The notes below the pieces were generated by a model. The model had not been told where the DNA came from. It did no database searches and was given only the letters and a program-made list of their open reading frames with translations. Positions 1 through 7,363 of a stretch of 14,267 bases of DNA are shown piece by piece. Each line of letters begins with the position of its first letter. The stretch's first letter is position 1. The position numbers and the translations under genes were made by a program. Source of the stretch: Oligoflexales bacterium (GTDB lineage Bacteria; Bdellovibrionota; Oligoflexia; Oligoflexales; Oligoflexaceae); NCBI GenBank assembly GCA_015232735.1, contig JADFZC010000026.1, forward strand, positions 1-14,267, read 5' to 3'.

Positions 1-196
1 TTTCCGTCTTCAATATGACCTGATATTTATAATGAATTTTCTGCTTGTTTCTGGCATCCAGAGATTTTCTATGAAATACGACTGTTGGCAGACCACCATT
101 TTCAAGTCCCAAAGCCTTTTCAAGTGATCGCCTGATATAGGCGCCATGATCCTTTTCATCAACGGGCACCCTGATATCCCTGACTAATATGGACAT
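1..196 (-). CDS. FAD-dependent dehydrogenase, COG2509-type (N-terminal fragment)
   Basis: The reverse strand from an ATG at 196-194 reads open to the window edge, giving about 65 residues. It begins MSILVRDIRVPVDEKD and carries a segment VVFHRKSLDARNKQKIHYKY. This matches the N-terminal extension I know from COG2509 uncharacterised FAD-dependent dehydrogenases (pattern: basic residue, L/VPxDE, about 25 residues, then F-x-R-x-S-x-DAR-x-K). That extension precedes the GxGxxG FAD-binding motif, which lies outside the window. The substrate of this family is not established. The start lies 21 bases after the agmatinase stop on the same strand, so it is probably the fourth gene of the same operon. 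The upstream sequence has only a weak Shine-Dalgarno-like TTGGGT. Family assignment is moderate because only the N-terminus is visible. Confidence 0.6.
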   Translation of the reverse strand, partial: MSILVRDIRVPVDEKDHGAYIRRSLEKALGLENGGLPTVVFHRKSLDARNKQKIHYKYQVILKTE

Positions 197-217
197 AACA
201 AAATTACCCAAAAAACT

Positions 218-1279
218 TCATGATATTGTTCCCAGCTGGGATGTAATAAGACTTCCGCAAAGTTTATATAGGATTCTGGCTCCTACGTTCGCATCGTACT
301 GGCCGCTGCCGGCCGATGAAACCTCACAGAGATCAAAACCTATTATCTTTCGTCCAGACAGGGCTACCTCATTTAAAATATATATGGCTTCCTGATAGCT
401 AAAGCCTCCAGGCACCGGTGTTCCCGTACCGGGACAATACTCAGGTTCAAGAACATCTATATCAAAAGACAAATAGACTTTTTGCGGAAGCATCGACAAA
501 ATTTCCCTGACGATAGCGGCAAAAGACTCTCCGCTGGCCTTTCGTTTGAATATTTCCTCTGAATAGCAGGTGTAAACACGATCTCCAAACATCTGCGCAT
601 ATTTGAATTCAAATAAGCTATAATCCCTTATTCCTAAGGATACCAGTTTTTTCACTTGAGGAATATCATTCAGCACATTGTACATGATTGACGCATGAGA
701 GAATATAAAACCCTCATACTTCTCTCTCAAATCGTGATGCGCGTCAAAATGCAGGACGCCAAAACCCTCAACATTATGCTGGGCAATAGCTTTGATAAGT
801 CCATAAGGTACACTATGGTCTCCGCCCACAACAGCTACAAACCTGTTTTTTTCAATAAATGTTTTTGCAGTATCGTATACATACTCATTCATTTTTCCCG
901 ATGCTTCATTTACGAGATCAATACAAGAATCAGTGCTCTGAACCCCTCTCTCAATTTGAGTGATGACCTGGCTGGCGATCCCCCTTGTCTCATCGGAAAG
1001 CCTCTTGATTTTTGAATCGGACGGCAGCATATAGATTCCCGCACGATATGGAAGGCCGAAAGTAACATCCGTCAGGTCAAGAAAATGACTTGCCGCCATT
1101 ATTTTATCAGGTGCCATGGAGGTACCTCCTCCATAGGAAACCGTAACCTCCCATGGAACAGGAATTAATATGAGTCTGGCATCTTCATCAGTTATTGTCG
1201 CCCCGAAAATATTGGAGTTTTCATTAGGAGGATTTCCGGCGTCCATCGCGAGAAATATCTTTTCAAGCCTGTCATCCAT
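218..1279 (-). CDS. speB: Agmatinase / arginase-family ureohydrolase
   Basis: A 353-residue cytosolic binuclear manganese hydrolase. The family hydrolyses guanidino compounds such as agmatine or arginine to urea plus the amine. All metal-ligand motifs are present: GGDHS at 152-156 (H155), FDAHHD at 178-183 (D179, H181, D183) and SFDID at 271-275 (D273, D275). The last is followed by CPGTGTPVPGG, which fits the ureohydrolase signature. N-terminal VPWEVTVSYGGGTSMAP (41-57) corresponds to the usual family segment near the active-site rim. Length is slightly above the 300-330 typical of SpeB because of an N-terminal extension of about 30 residues. A GGGGGA Shine-Dalgarno lies about 9 bases before the ATG, and the gene starts 21 bases after the ligase stop. 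No speA or other polyamine gene is adjacent, so agmatine as substrate is inferred from similarity only; arginase, guanidinobutyrase or another specificity is possible. Confidence 0.85.
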   Translation of the reverse strand: MDDRLEKIFLAMDAGNPPNENSNIFGATITDEDARLILIPVPWEVTVSYGGGTSMAPDKIMAASHFLDLTDVTFGLPYRAGIYMLPSDSKIKRLSDETRGIASQVITQIERGVQSTDSCIDLVNEASGKMNEYVYDTAKTFIEKNRFVAVVGGDHSVPYGLIKAIAQHNVEGFGVLHFDAHHDLREKYEGFIFSHASIMYNVLNDIPQVKKLVSLGIRDYSLFEFKYAQMFGDRVYTCYSEEIFKRKASGESFAAIVREILSMLPQKVYLSFDIDVLEPEYCPGTGTPVPGGFSYQEAIYILNEVALSGRKIIGFDLCEVSSAGSGQYDANVGARILYKLCGSLITSQLGTIS

Positions 1280-1300
1280 TTCAGTCTGTCCCCCAAAGCA

Positions 1301-3229
1301 TTAAGTTATCCCCAAATACATGTAAAGGTCATCTTCCTTCCAGACGGGAATTGAAAGCTGTTTCGCCTTTTTCATCTTTGATGAGTCCGATTCATCTTCA
1401 TTGCAAATCAGGCAAAAAGTATTTTTTGAAACTGAGGAACCTGCTGTCCCGCCATGTTCCCTTATTAAATCCTCGATTTCAGATCTTGGTTTTGAAAGTT
1501 TCCCCGTTATGACAACCTGTTTGCCTGACAGTTTGCCATCACGATTACTCCTGTCCAATTCAGGTCCTCTAGGCAACACCCCTAATGACAGAATTTTCTC
1601 AATCAAGGGACGTTTTGTCTTGAGGGCTGCAACTATCTGTTCAGCAGACTTCTCTGCAAATCCCTCAACAGCTTCTATTTCCTCTCTTGTCGCTTCCAGT
1701 ATTCTTTCCAGCGACGGAAAATGCTGCAATAACTTTTCACAAGATGAAAGTCCAACTCCCTCTATCCCTATCCCGCAAAGGAATCTTGCAAGGGAAACCG
1801 ATTTGCTTTTTTGGATATTGTTAAAAAGTTTTTCCGCCAGCTTGTCCTTTGTTCCTGGAAGCTTCAAAAAATCTTCCTTTTTCAACAAATACAAATCACA
1901 GCATGTTTTTATAAGGCCATATTCTATCATGTTTTCAAGACGCTTCTCGCTTAAATCATCTATCTCAACATATTCAATCCAGTTAAGTATCCCTCTAAGT
2001 ATCTGGGCCGGACATGAATCCTGATTGGGGCATCTCAATCTAACGCCGTCAAATGACAACCTTGCACTGCACGACGGACAATTATCAGGTTCACTTGCCT
2101 TTCCTGAAACCCGATTAACCACTCCGAGAAATTTTGGTATTACTTCGCCAGATCTGATTATCTCGATCTCATCGCCAGCCTTAAGGTTGTTATTCCTTAC
2201 ATTGAGGCAGTTGTGAAGGGTTACATTTGTTATCTGAGCCCCGCTCAATTTGACAGGTTCAATCACTGCAACAGGTGTGACAATGCCCAGTCTCGACGTC
2301 GACCATAAAATTTCCTTAATTATCGAAACACCTGTCTCTCCCTGCCATTTGAACGACATTTTGTATCTTGGATGATGGGATGTGTTTCCAAGTTCTTCAT
2401 GAAGTGATGTATCATTGTAGGTAAACACAGCACCATCTATCAATAAAACCTCATCATCCATCTTCTCCCTTACCCTATCAAGATAGGATTCCACCTCTGA
2501 TTTCGATTTCAAAAGAGAAACGCCCGGAAGTCTGAATCCTCTTTCCGTTAGCCACTTAAACTTTTCCATCTCTGTCGAAAAGCCCGTCTTTCGTCCGGGA
2601 AAAATCACATCAAAAGCAAAAAATCCAAAAAATCGCGCAAGTTCATAGTGGGTCTTTCTCCCGAGGATACCCGCAACAATATTCCTGGGATTAGTTGGAA
2701 TTTCAAGATTTAATAGATCCATTTCCCTGGACAGCTCTGAAAACCTTTCCTGTGAACAGTAAAGTTCGCCCCTTATCTCCAGATTTGCCTCATCCGGAAG
2801 TTTGGGAATCAAATCGCTGACCCACCTGGCCTTTTCAGTCACATCCTCCCCCACTTTTCCATTCCCCCTTGTCTTTGCCAAGGTTATCCTTCCGCCCTGA
2901 TATATTACACTAAGACTGTTGCCATCTATCTTCCAGGTTCCCACAACCGCATGGGAATCAAGCCAGGAAAATAATTCCTCACGTTGATAGCACTTCTGAA
3001 GCGAAAGCATCGGTTCATCGTGTGTGATTTTTCTTTCCCTGGAAATGGTATCTGTGCCGACAAAAGACAGAACCGGATGATCGGGTGCCATCAACCTCAG
3101 TTCCTCTTCCAGCCTATCGTATTTGTTATCGCTGATTTCAGACATGCCGGAATAATACAACCGCTTATGACGCATTATCTCCTGAGACAGAAATCCGACT
3201 CTTTCAGAATCATATTTTTCAAATCCCAT
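1301..3229 (-). CDS. ligA: NAD-dependent DNA ligase, divergent LigA-type
   Basis: A 642-residue protein with the full LigA domain order. Domain Ia is near 5-60 (EISDNKYDRL at 31-40). The nucleotidyltransferase domain has KIDG (100-103, K100 the presumed AMP-accepting lysine), RGELY and NPRN. The OB fold includes TPVAVIEPV and IRSGEVIP. A four-Cys zinc finger uses C384, C387, C400 and C406. Helix-hairpin-helix repeats run about 424-550, and the BRCT domain is 566-642. LigA seals nicks using NAD. The adenylation domain is unusual: the Glu two residues before the lysine is T98, DGVVIK reads DGAVFT (E. coli K290 becomes T270), and the E. coli R208 position is glycine. The start at 3229 is preferred over an in-frame start at 3265: GAGAGG lies 5 bases upstream and the homologous domain begins there. 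It may be a paralogue of a canonical ligase encoded elsewhere. Confidence 0.9.
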   Translation of the reverse strand: MGFEKYDSERVGFLSQEIMRHKRLYYSGMSEISDNKYDRLEEELRLMAPDHPVLSFVGTDTISRERKITHDEPMLSLQKCYQREELFSWLDSHAVVGTWKIDGNSLSVIYQGGRITLAKTRGNGKVGEDVTEKARWVSDLIPKLPDEANLEIRGELYCSQERFSELSREMDLLNLEIPTNPRNIVAGILGRKTHYELARFFGFFAFDVIFPGRKTGFSTEMEKFKWLTERGFRLPGVSLLKSKSEVESYLDRVREKMDDEVLLIDGAVFTYNDTSLHEELGNTSHHPRYKMSFKWQGETGVSIIKEILWSTSRLGIVTPVAVIEPVKLSGAQITNVTLHNCLNVRNNNLKAGDEIEIIRSGEVIPKFLGVVNRVSGKASEPDNCPSCSARLSFDGVRLRCPNQDSCPAQILRGILNWIEYVEIDDLSEKRLENMIEYGLIKTCCDLYLLKKEDFLKLPGTKDKLAEKLFNNIQKSKSVSLARFLCGIGIEGVGLSSCEKLLQHFPSLERILEATREEIEAVEGFAEKSAEQIVAALKTKRPLIEKILSLGVLPRGPELDRSNRDGKLSGKQVVITGKLSKPRSEIEDLIREHGGTAGSSVSKNTFCLICNEDESDSSKMKKAKQLSIPVWKEDDLYMYLGIT

Positions 3230-3249
3230 ACATACCTCTCTTTTCATTA

Positions 3250-3747
3250 TCAAAGCCTTCGCCATATCGAAAGAAAAATTTCCGGATCGCCTGAGGTCCC
3301 CCTCCCTAAACCTCTCGGCCCGGCTGAAACCAACGTGAAATCTTCAACAAAAATATCGAATAAATCGACAAACTGTGAAGAAATTCCAGAATCACCCGAT
3401 TCCGAATCACACCCCGCCAGGGTATGAACCCCAAGAAAAAGCCCTCCAGAGGTCAGTTTCCTTCCGCAAGCCTTGATGTACTTCCTTCCATCAGAATTAA
3501 ATAGCCTTGAAAGACTTCCATAATCAAAAACCGCAATAAAACAGGCTTCTTCAAATCCTGTTTCCTGAGACAGATTATCTGGAGGCCATTCGCAAAAAAC
3601 TTCCATTTCATATTCCAGCCTCTTGAAAAGATGAGCAAACAATGAGGCAGCTTCTCTGTTGACAAGAATTTTCCCTGATGACGGGATTGCTCCCTCGATT
3701 TTAGCAGTCTCAAGCAGCTCAAAAAATAGTGAGTTTGGAGTCTCCAT
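3250..3747 (-). CDS. Degenerate class I methyltransferase-like protein, function unknown
   Basis: A 165-residue protein that I do not recognise as a named family. The middle part, AVFDYGSLSRLF (about 73-84) followed by RKYIKACGRKLTSGGLFLGVH, has the shape of the strand 4 - helix D - strand 5 section of thiopurine-methyltransferase-like SAM enzymes, with SGG in place of the usual PGG. The C-terminal end FTLVSAGPRGLGRG...FLSIWRRL fits the last strands. The N-terminal SGKILV should lead into the glycine-rich SAM loop (GxGxG), but here it is followed by NREAASLF with no glycines, so SAM binding is doubtful. A GAGAGAAAG purine run precedes the ATG. The gene lies 20 bases before the ligase start and appears to be first in the operon. 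The methyltransferase relation is inferred from pattern alone. Confidence 0.6.
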   Translation of the reverse strand: METPNSLFFELLETAKIEGAIPSSGKILVNREAASLFAHLFKRLEYEMEVFCEWPPDNLSQETGFEEACFIAVFDYGSLSRLFNSDGRKYIKACGRKLTSGGLFLGVHTLAGCDSESGDSGISSQFVDLFDIFVEDFTLVSAGPRGLGRGTSGDPEIFLSIWRRL

Positions 3748-3807
3748 TGATTCTTTCTCTCAGCTTGACCCTAGCCGAAAAGGTCTGACTCTTCGTTAAT
3801 CGTCGTC

Positions 3808-3847
3808 GGACGATCCTCATTTACCAGCATGTAAACGTAGGTCGTCC
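3808..3847. repeat. Hairpin-forming intergenic element
   Basis: Arms 3808-3824 and 3831-3847 are imperfect reverse complements (13 of 17 positions), starting and ending GGACGA/TCGTCC and TTTAC/GTAAA, around a 6-base loop. The flanks (TCGTCGTC on the left, TCCTGCTTGCGCCACCAACT on the right) are clearly richer in GC than the surrounding DNA. On the minus strand the same segment is open in one frame and ends in a 19-codon ATG-initiated ORF (MLVNEDRPTTINEESDLFG). It may be an intergenic repeat, a structured leader of the ligase operon, or a small ORF. Confidence 0.5.
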
Positions 3848-3904
3848 TCCTGCTTGCGCCACCAACTCCGGATTTTTAAACAGTCTCTTACTTATTCAAT
3901 AAAT

Positions 3905-3968
3905 TTGCATTGAATAGATATCAAAATATCCTTTATATTTCTTAACATATTTTTTATTTTCAATGCAA
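3905..3968. promoter_or_regulatory. Inverted repeat, possible operator
   Basis: TTGCATTGAA at 3905-3914 and TTCAATGCAA at 3959-3968 are perfect reverse complements (10 bp) separated by 44 bases. A further half-site TTCAAT at 3895-3900 pairs with ATTGAA at 3909-3914. The sites flank the candidate -35/-10 of the binding-protein gene, so they could be repressor or activator sites. No regulator gene is visible in the window. Confidence 0.3.
3910..3939 (+). promoter_or_regulatory. Candidate sigma70-type promoter for the binding-protein gene
   Basis: TTGAAT at 3910-3915 and TATATT at 3934-3939 are spaced by 18 bases. They lie about 140 bases before the start codon at 4078, so the leader would be long. 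The AT-rich surroundings make chance matches common, so confidence is low. Confidence 0.3.
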
Positions 3969-4077
3969 GATAACCAAAGAAACGAAATTCATACCGTCAT
4001 TTATCCATAATCTGTTGTTTTATTCTCCATATATTCATATTTTTGTTTTGTTATTCCAATATCAACTGGAGAGATCC

Positions 4078-5226
4078 ATGCAACAAATATTTAAGTTTCT
4101 TACCAAACGCCTTTTTACCCTAATAATCCTTTTTTCAGCAAGCAGCCTTTTTGCTCAAATGGAGGACAATATAAAAGTAGGGGTCCTTCTTCCTCTCAGC
4201 GGGAATCTGTCCCCATACGGTCAGGAGCTTCTCCAGGGAATACAGCTGGCACTTGACAATCTCAAGTCTGAAGACCCAAAACTGAACGCAAGACTCAGCG
4301 TAATCGTTAAAAATGACGCAGGAATCCCCAAAACAAGCGAAAGTATGGCGGAAGAACTGTACCAAAAAGAGAAAGTCCATGCGATAATCGGTTCAGTCGC
4401 CACATTTCTGACTTTTCAAATCGCAAAAATCGCACAGAAATATGAAAAACCGCTCATTGTGCCGATTGCCACGGAGGGACTGCCTGAAAAGAAACAAAAT
4501 CCTTATATATTTCAAACATCCATACCTGACCCCAAACAAGGGAGTGTTATGGGAATATTCGCACAAAAGCATCTTCGAAGGAAGAAAGCGGCAATCCTGT
4601 ACCAGGAAGAAAGCCTGTATTCAAAATCAGCTGCTGAAGAATTTAAAAGAACATTCACAGCCAAAGGCGGCGAAGTGAAAATCATGCAGGGTTTTAAATA
4701 CGGAACCACTGAATTTCGTCCAATACTTGAAACTGTAATGACAAATGCGCCAGATGTGGTACTCCTGCCGGTTTTCATTCAAGATGTAAAAAACATCCTT
4801 GAACAGGCCAAGGCCTTGTCGGTCAAGATCCCATTCATTGGAACCGACAGCTGGGACAATTCATTTTATCACATTAAAAACAGCAGTCTTTTTGAAGGCA
4901 ACTATTTTGTAACCCACTTCTCGCCACAAGATCCTCATCCGGCAGTAAAACGTTTTGTCGATCAATACCTTAAAAAATTCAACAAGGTTCCTGGATCACT
5001 GGCAGCTCTAGGATATGACGCAGCATCTTTCACCATAAATGCAGCAGGAAAAATAAACGTAGGCAGAAATCAATCCTTGCAGCAAATCCTGTCCCAGAAA
5101 ACAGAATATGAGACATTGTCAGGAAAAATGTCCCTGAACGATGACCACAAGGCAGTAAAAGCTCTGCCTGTCCTCGTAATAACAAGCACTGACGTAAGAT
5201 TCATGACGAAAATAATCCCGGAATGA
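4078..5226 (+). CDS. Branched-chain amino-acid-type ABC transporter substrate-binding protein
   Basis: A 382-residue periplasmic binding protein of the LivJ/LivK (Peripla_BP_6) type. Residues 1-26 form a signal peptide (KFLTKRLFTLIILFSASSLFA) with probable cleavage before QMED. The mature protein opens with IKVGVLLPLSGNLSPYGQEL (32-51), the typical first strand and ligand-loop region. It continues with AIIGSVATFLT (103-112), TEFRPILETV...APDVVLLPVF (211-233), IPFIGTDSWD (251-260) and the late-lobe helix LAALGYDAA (308-316). GGAGAG lies 5 bases before the ATG at 4078, which is why I reject the in-frame ATG at 4015. No permease or ATPase gene is nearby, so it either serves a transporter encoded elsewhere or acts as a sensory ligand-binding protein. 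The ligand cannot be read from the sequence; amino acids or other small polar compounds are the family norm. Confidence 0.88.
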   Translation: MQQIFKFLTKRLFTLIILFSASSLFAQMEDNIKVGVLLPLSGNLSPYGQELLQGIQLALDNLKSEDPKLNARLSVIVKNDAGIPKTSESMAEELYQKEKVHAIIGSVATFLTFQIAKIAQKYEKPLIVPIATEGLPEKKQNPYIFQTSIPDPKQGSVMGIFAQKHLRRKKAAILYQEESLYSKSAAEEFKRTFTAKGGEVKIMQGFKYGTTEFRPILETVMTNAPDVVLLPVFIQDVKNILEQAKALSVKIPFIGTDSWDNSFYHIKNSSLFEGNYFVTHFSPQDPHPAVKRFVDQYLKKFNKVPGSLAALGYDAASFTINAAGKINVGRNQSLQQILSQKTEYETLSGKMSLNDDHKAVKALPVLVITSTDVRFMTKIIPE

Positions 5227-5230
5227 TTAA

Positions 5231-6676
5231 ATGCCCGAAATATATATTTCTGCCGATTCAATAGAATACAATTTGTCACAATCCGTCAGGGCAATGTATG
5301 AGGCATTTCCATACCCCTGCTATCCCCTGCTCATGAAACCCAAATGGCAAGAGGGTTATATAGGTTCATCATCTTTGATAACTCGGCTTTCCGATCAAAA
5401 CACATCTTCTCAGGAATCGATAATCGCAGGAAAAAATCAAATCATTCCACACAGAGGAAAAAATATCCTTGTAGCCGGCTGTGGCGAGGCTCAACCATAT
5501 ATCCTAAGAAAACTTGAGCCTGGATCCAATATAATGTATTTCCTGGATTTTTCCACTATAAGCATCATAAGGTCAAGGCTCAGACTGATCCTTGACTTTA
5601 AAAAATCAAAGTTTTTAAACCTGGACCTCAACGAATTTCTAAAAGAATATAAGGGACAATCATTCCATCACATTGACTGCTATGGTGTTTTGCATCATCT
5701 TCCAACACCTTCAAGGACTATTGAACTTCTCAAGAATGTCCTTCATCCAGCAGGGACGATGAGAATAATGATATACAATAAAAGGTCCAGAAGCTGGATA
5801 CACAATATCGAAAGGGCATTCAGCCTTTTAAAACTCGATCCCTATGACAGCAAAGACCTGCTTCTGGCACGGAAGGTTCTCGATCAATGTGAAAAGCATT
5901 CAGAGAGCCTCTCAACCAGACTTAAATGCATAGGAATAGACAATCTCAAGATAGATTCAAGACTGGTGGACACTTTTTTCCACAGGCGGGAAGCTCGGAT
6001 AGAAATAAGCAGGTGGCTGGAAATTTTTGATAATGCGGGACTTGTTCCCTTTGCGCTATTTGACAGATATGCTGAGCTCGACGATCTTCCCAATCCTCTT
6101 TGGAAAATGCCCTCTGCTGAACAGCTGACAATCAGATCAAATTCAGGCATCTTTGAAAACAACCTTGAGCTTTTTGTCAGACATAAAAGCCATCCCTCAG
6201 CGAATTTCGAGAATAAAGATCAAAAAAAAATAAAATTGATGATGCACGAGTATTTCCACTGTTTGAAATCGCATCTTGTTTCACCACCATCCCGCTGGTT
6301 CTCCTATGATGAAACAAAAACAATACCCTTGCATCACAAATACTGTCTATGGCATCGCCATCTGAATTTTCTATTTAAAAATGAAGATTATGAAATAGGA
6401 AGAAAAACCATTGACGGAGTACCATTTCAAGCGCTCTGCCGCCTTGCCAGAATTGGCGCCATATTCAAAAAACAGATACCCGACAAGAGTCTGGCAGATG
6501 AACTTTCAGGGCCAATGACCAGCAATCTCTCTTATGAAAAAAAAGATTTCCTTCCCGTCAATTTTGAAAATACATCTTTGTCAGACCTGATATCCACCAT
6601 CCTTACGAAAAAAGGAAAATACTCGGCACAGCGCAAAAACCAGATCCTTTTTCGACTCAAAAGGGCTCAGGATTGA
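5231..6676 (+). CDS. Class I SAM-dependent methyltransferase, substrate unknown
   Basis: A 481-residue protein with a recognisable methyltransferase domain in its first 190 residues. VRAMYEAFPYPCYP (19-32) matches the N-terminal arm (YxxxPYP) seen in a bacterial methyltransferase group. Motif I is NILVAGCGEA (78-87), an acidic residue ends strand 2 (YFLDFS, D106), and CYGVLHHLPTP (150-160) with LHPAGTMRIMIYNK (171-184) forms motifs III-V. The 290-residue C-terminal part has no motif I recognise; it is rich in charged residues and His (LHHKYCLWHRH) and has no membrane segment. The start is 4 bases after the binding-protein stop, with CGGAA about 9 bases upstream, so the two are probably cotranscribed and translationally coupled. 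The gene ends by overlapping trmD tail to tail by 10 bases. Target could be a small molecule or protein. Confidence 0.82.
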   Translation: MPEIYISADSIEYNLSQSVRAMYEAFPYPCYPLLMKPKWQEGYIGSSSLITRLSDQNTSSQESIIAGKNQIIPHRGKNILVAGCGEAQPYILRKLEPGSNIMYFLDFSTISIIRSRLRLILDFKKSKFLNLDLNEFLKEYKGQSFHHIDCYGVLHHLPTPSRTIELLKNVLHPAGTMRIMIYNKRSRSWIHNIERAFSLLKLDPYDSKDLLLARKVLDQCEKHSESLSTRLKCIGIDNLKIDSRLVDTFFHRREARIEISRWLEIFDNAGLVPFALFDRYAELDDLPNPLWKMPSAEQLTIRSNSGIFENNLELFVRHKSHPSANFENKDQKKIKLMMHEYFHCLKSHLVSPPSRWFSYDETKTIPLHHKYCLWHRHLNFLFKNEDYEIGRKTIDGVPFQALCRLARIGAIFKKQIPDKSLADELSGPMTSNLSYEKKDFLPVNFENTSLSDLISTILTKKGKYSAQRKNQILFRLKRAQD

Positions 6677-7362
6677 CATGTTTTCGATTTACTTTTTTGC
6701 CAATGTTCTGTTCGCATGATCGACTCCTTCCTCCGCCATTCATCGATCTTCCTGTGATTGCCGGAAAGAAGGACTGAAGGAACCCTCATTCCCTCAAATT
6801 CTTCAGGCCTTGTGTACAACGGATATTCAATAAGGCCTTTCATTTCCTTTGTGAAAGAATCATATTCGGGACTTATGGGATTTCCAATCACACCGGGAAT
6901 CTGCCTGGCAATCGAATCAACCATCATAAGCACCGGCAGTTCTCCCCCGGAAACAACAAAATCCCCGAAACTGATCTCATCATCCACATAGCTGTCAATA
7001 AACCGTTGATCCACTCCGGCAAATCTGCCGCAAATGAATAAAAGGGGGGTCTCAATCCCGCTGAATTTGACTGCATCCTCATGATTCCACAACCTGCCTG
7101 AGGGGGATGTATATATTATCAAAGGCCTCTTCTCAAAAACTGAAACGAGTCTTACAAGAGGTTCACAGCGCAGTACCATTCCATCACCACCTCCATAGGG
7201 GTGGTCGTCAACGGAGCCATGCCTGTCCACAGCATAATCGCGAATATTGATAATATTAAAGGAAAGAATATTCTTTTCTATGGCGTTTCTTAAAATACCA
7301 AACTTCAGATAAGCCTCAACGAATGAAGGATACAGAGTTGCAATCGAAATGTTCTGCAGCAT
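6667..7362 (-). CDS. trmD: tRNA (guanine37-N1)-methyltransferase TrmD, C-terminally short
   Basis: A 231-residue SPOUT (trefoil-knot) enzyme that methylates G37 of tRNAs using SAM and prevents +1 frameshifting. Visible family motifs are IATLYPSF (7-14), DRHGSVDDHPYGGGDGM (46-62), YTSPSGR (84-90), CGRFAGVDQR (111-120), SFGDFVVSGGELP (131-143), and R153 with D168 (EYDSF), which align with R154 and D169 of H. influenzae TrmD. YTRPEEFEG and VPSVLLSGNH follow. Two oddities: the usual GRYEGxDER reads GRFAGVDQR, so the Glu is Ala; and the protein stops soon after the WRRKES..RT stretch, lacking the RRPxLLxxxxLT tail found in most homologues. The start at 7362 directly follows the rimM stop with GGGAA a few bases upstream; an upstream in-frame ATG at 7383 would overlap rimM and adds unaligned residues. 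rplS, which usually follows, is absent. Confidence 0.93.
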   Translation of the reverse strand: MLQNISIATLYPSFVEAYLKFGILRNAIEKNILSFNIINIRDYAVDRHGSVDDHPYGGGDGMVLRCEPLVRLVSVFEKRPLIIYTSPSGRLWNHEDAVKFSGIETPLLFICGRFAGVDQRFIDSYVDDEISFGDFVVSGGELPVLMMVDSIARQIPGVIGNPISPEYDSFTKEMKGLIEYPLYTRPEEFEGMRVPSVLLSGNHRKIDEWRRKESIMRTEHWQKSKSKTCQS

Positions 7363-7363
7363 T

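Larger units (their letters stand above)
3748..4077. other. Divergent intergenic region
   Basis: This 330-base stretch separates the minus-strand ligase operon from the plus-strand binding-protein gene. The half nearer the ligase operon (about 3760-3880) is GC-richer and holds the hairpin element described separately. The half nearer the binding-protein gene (3890-4077) is very AT-rich and holds a candidate promoter and an inverted repeat. An in-frame upstream ATG at 4015 could extend the binding protein by 21 residues, but it has no ribosome-binding site. I see no tRNA or other recognisable RNA gene. Confidence 0.7.

Noticed and set aside
695..1015. 106-codon plus-strand ORF antisense to the agmatinase
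   Set aside because: Opposite-strand shadow of conserved agmatinase codons, including its DAHHD region.
1401..2024. 207-codon plus-strand ORF antisense to ligA
   Set aside because: It lies wholly inside the well-supported ligase gene, has Ser/Ile-rich shadow composition and no recognisable motif.
4015..4077. Longer N-terminus for the binding protein
   Set aside because: The upstream ATG has no Shine-Dalgarno, and the extension would bury a good signal peptide that starts at 4078 behind GGAGAG.
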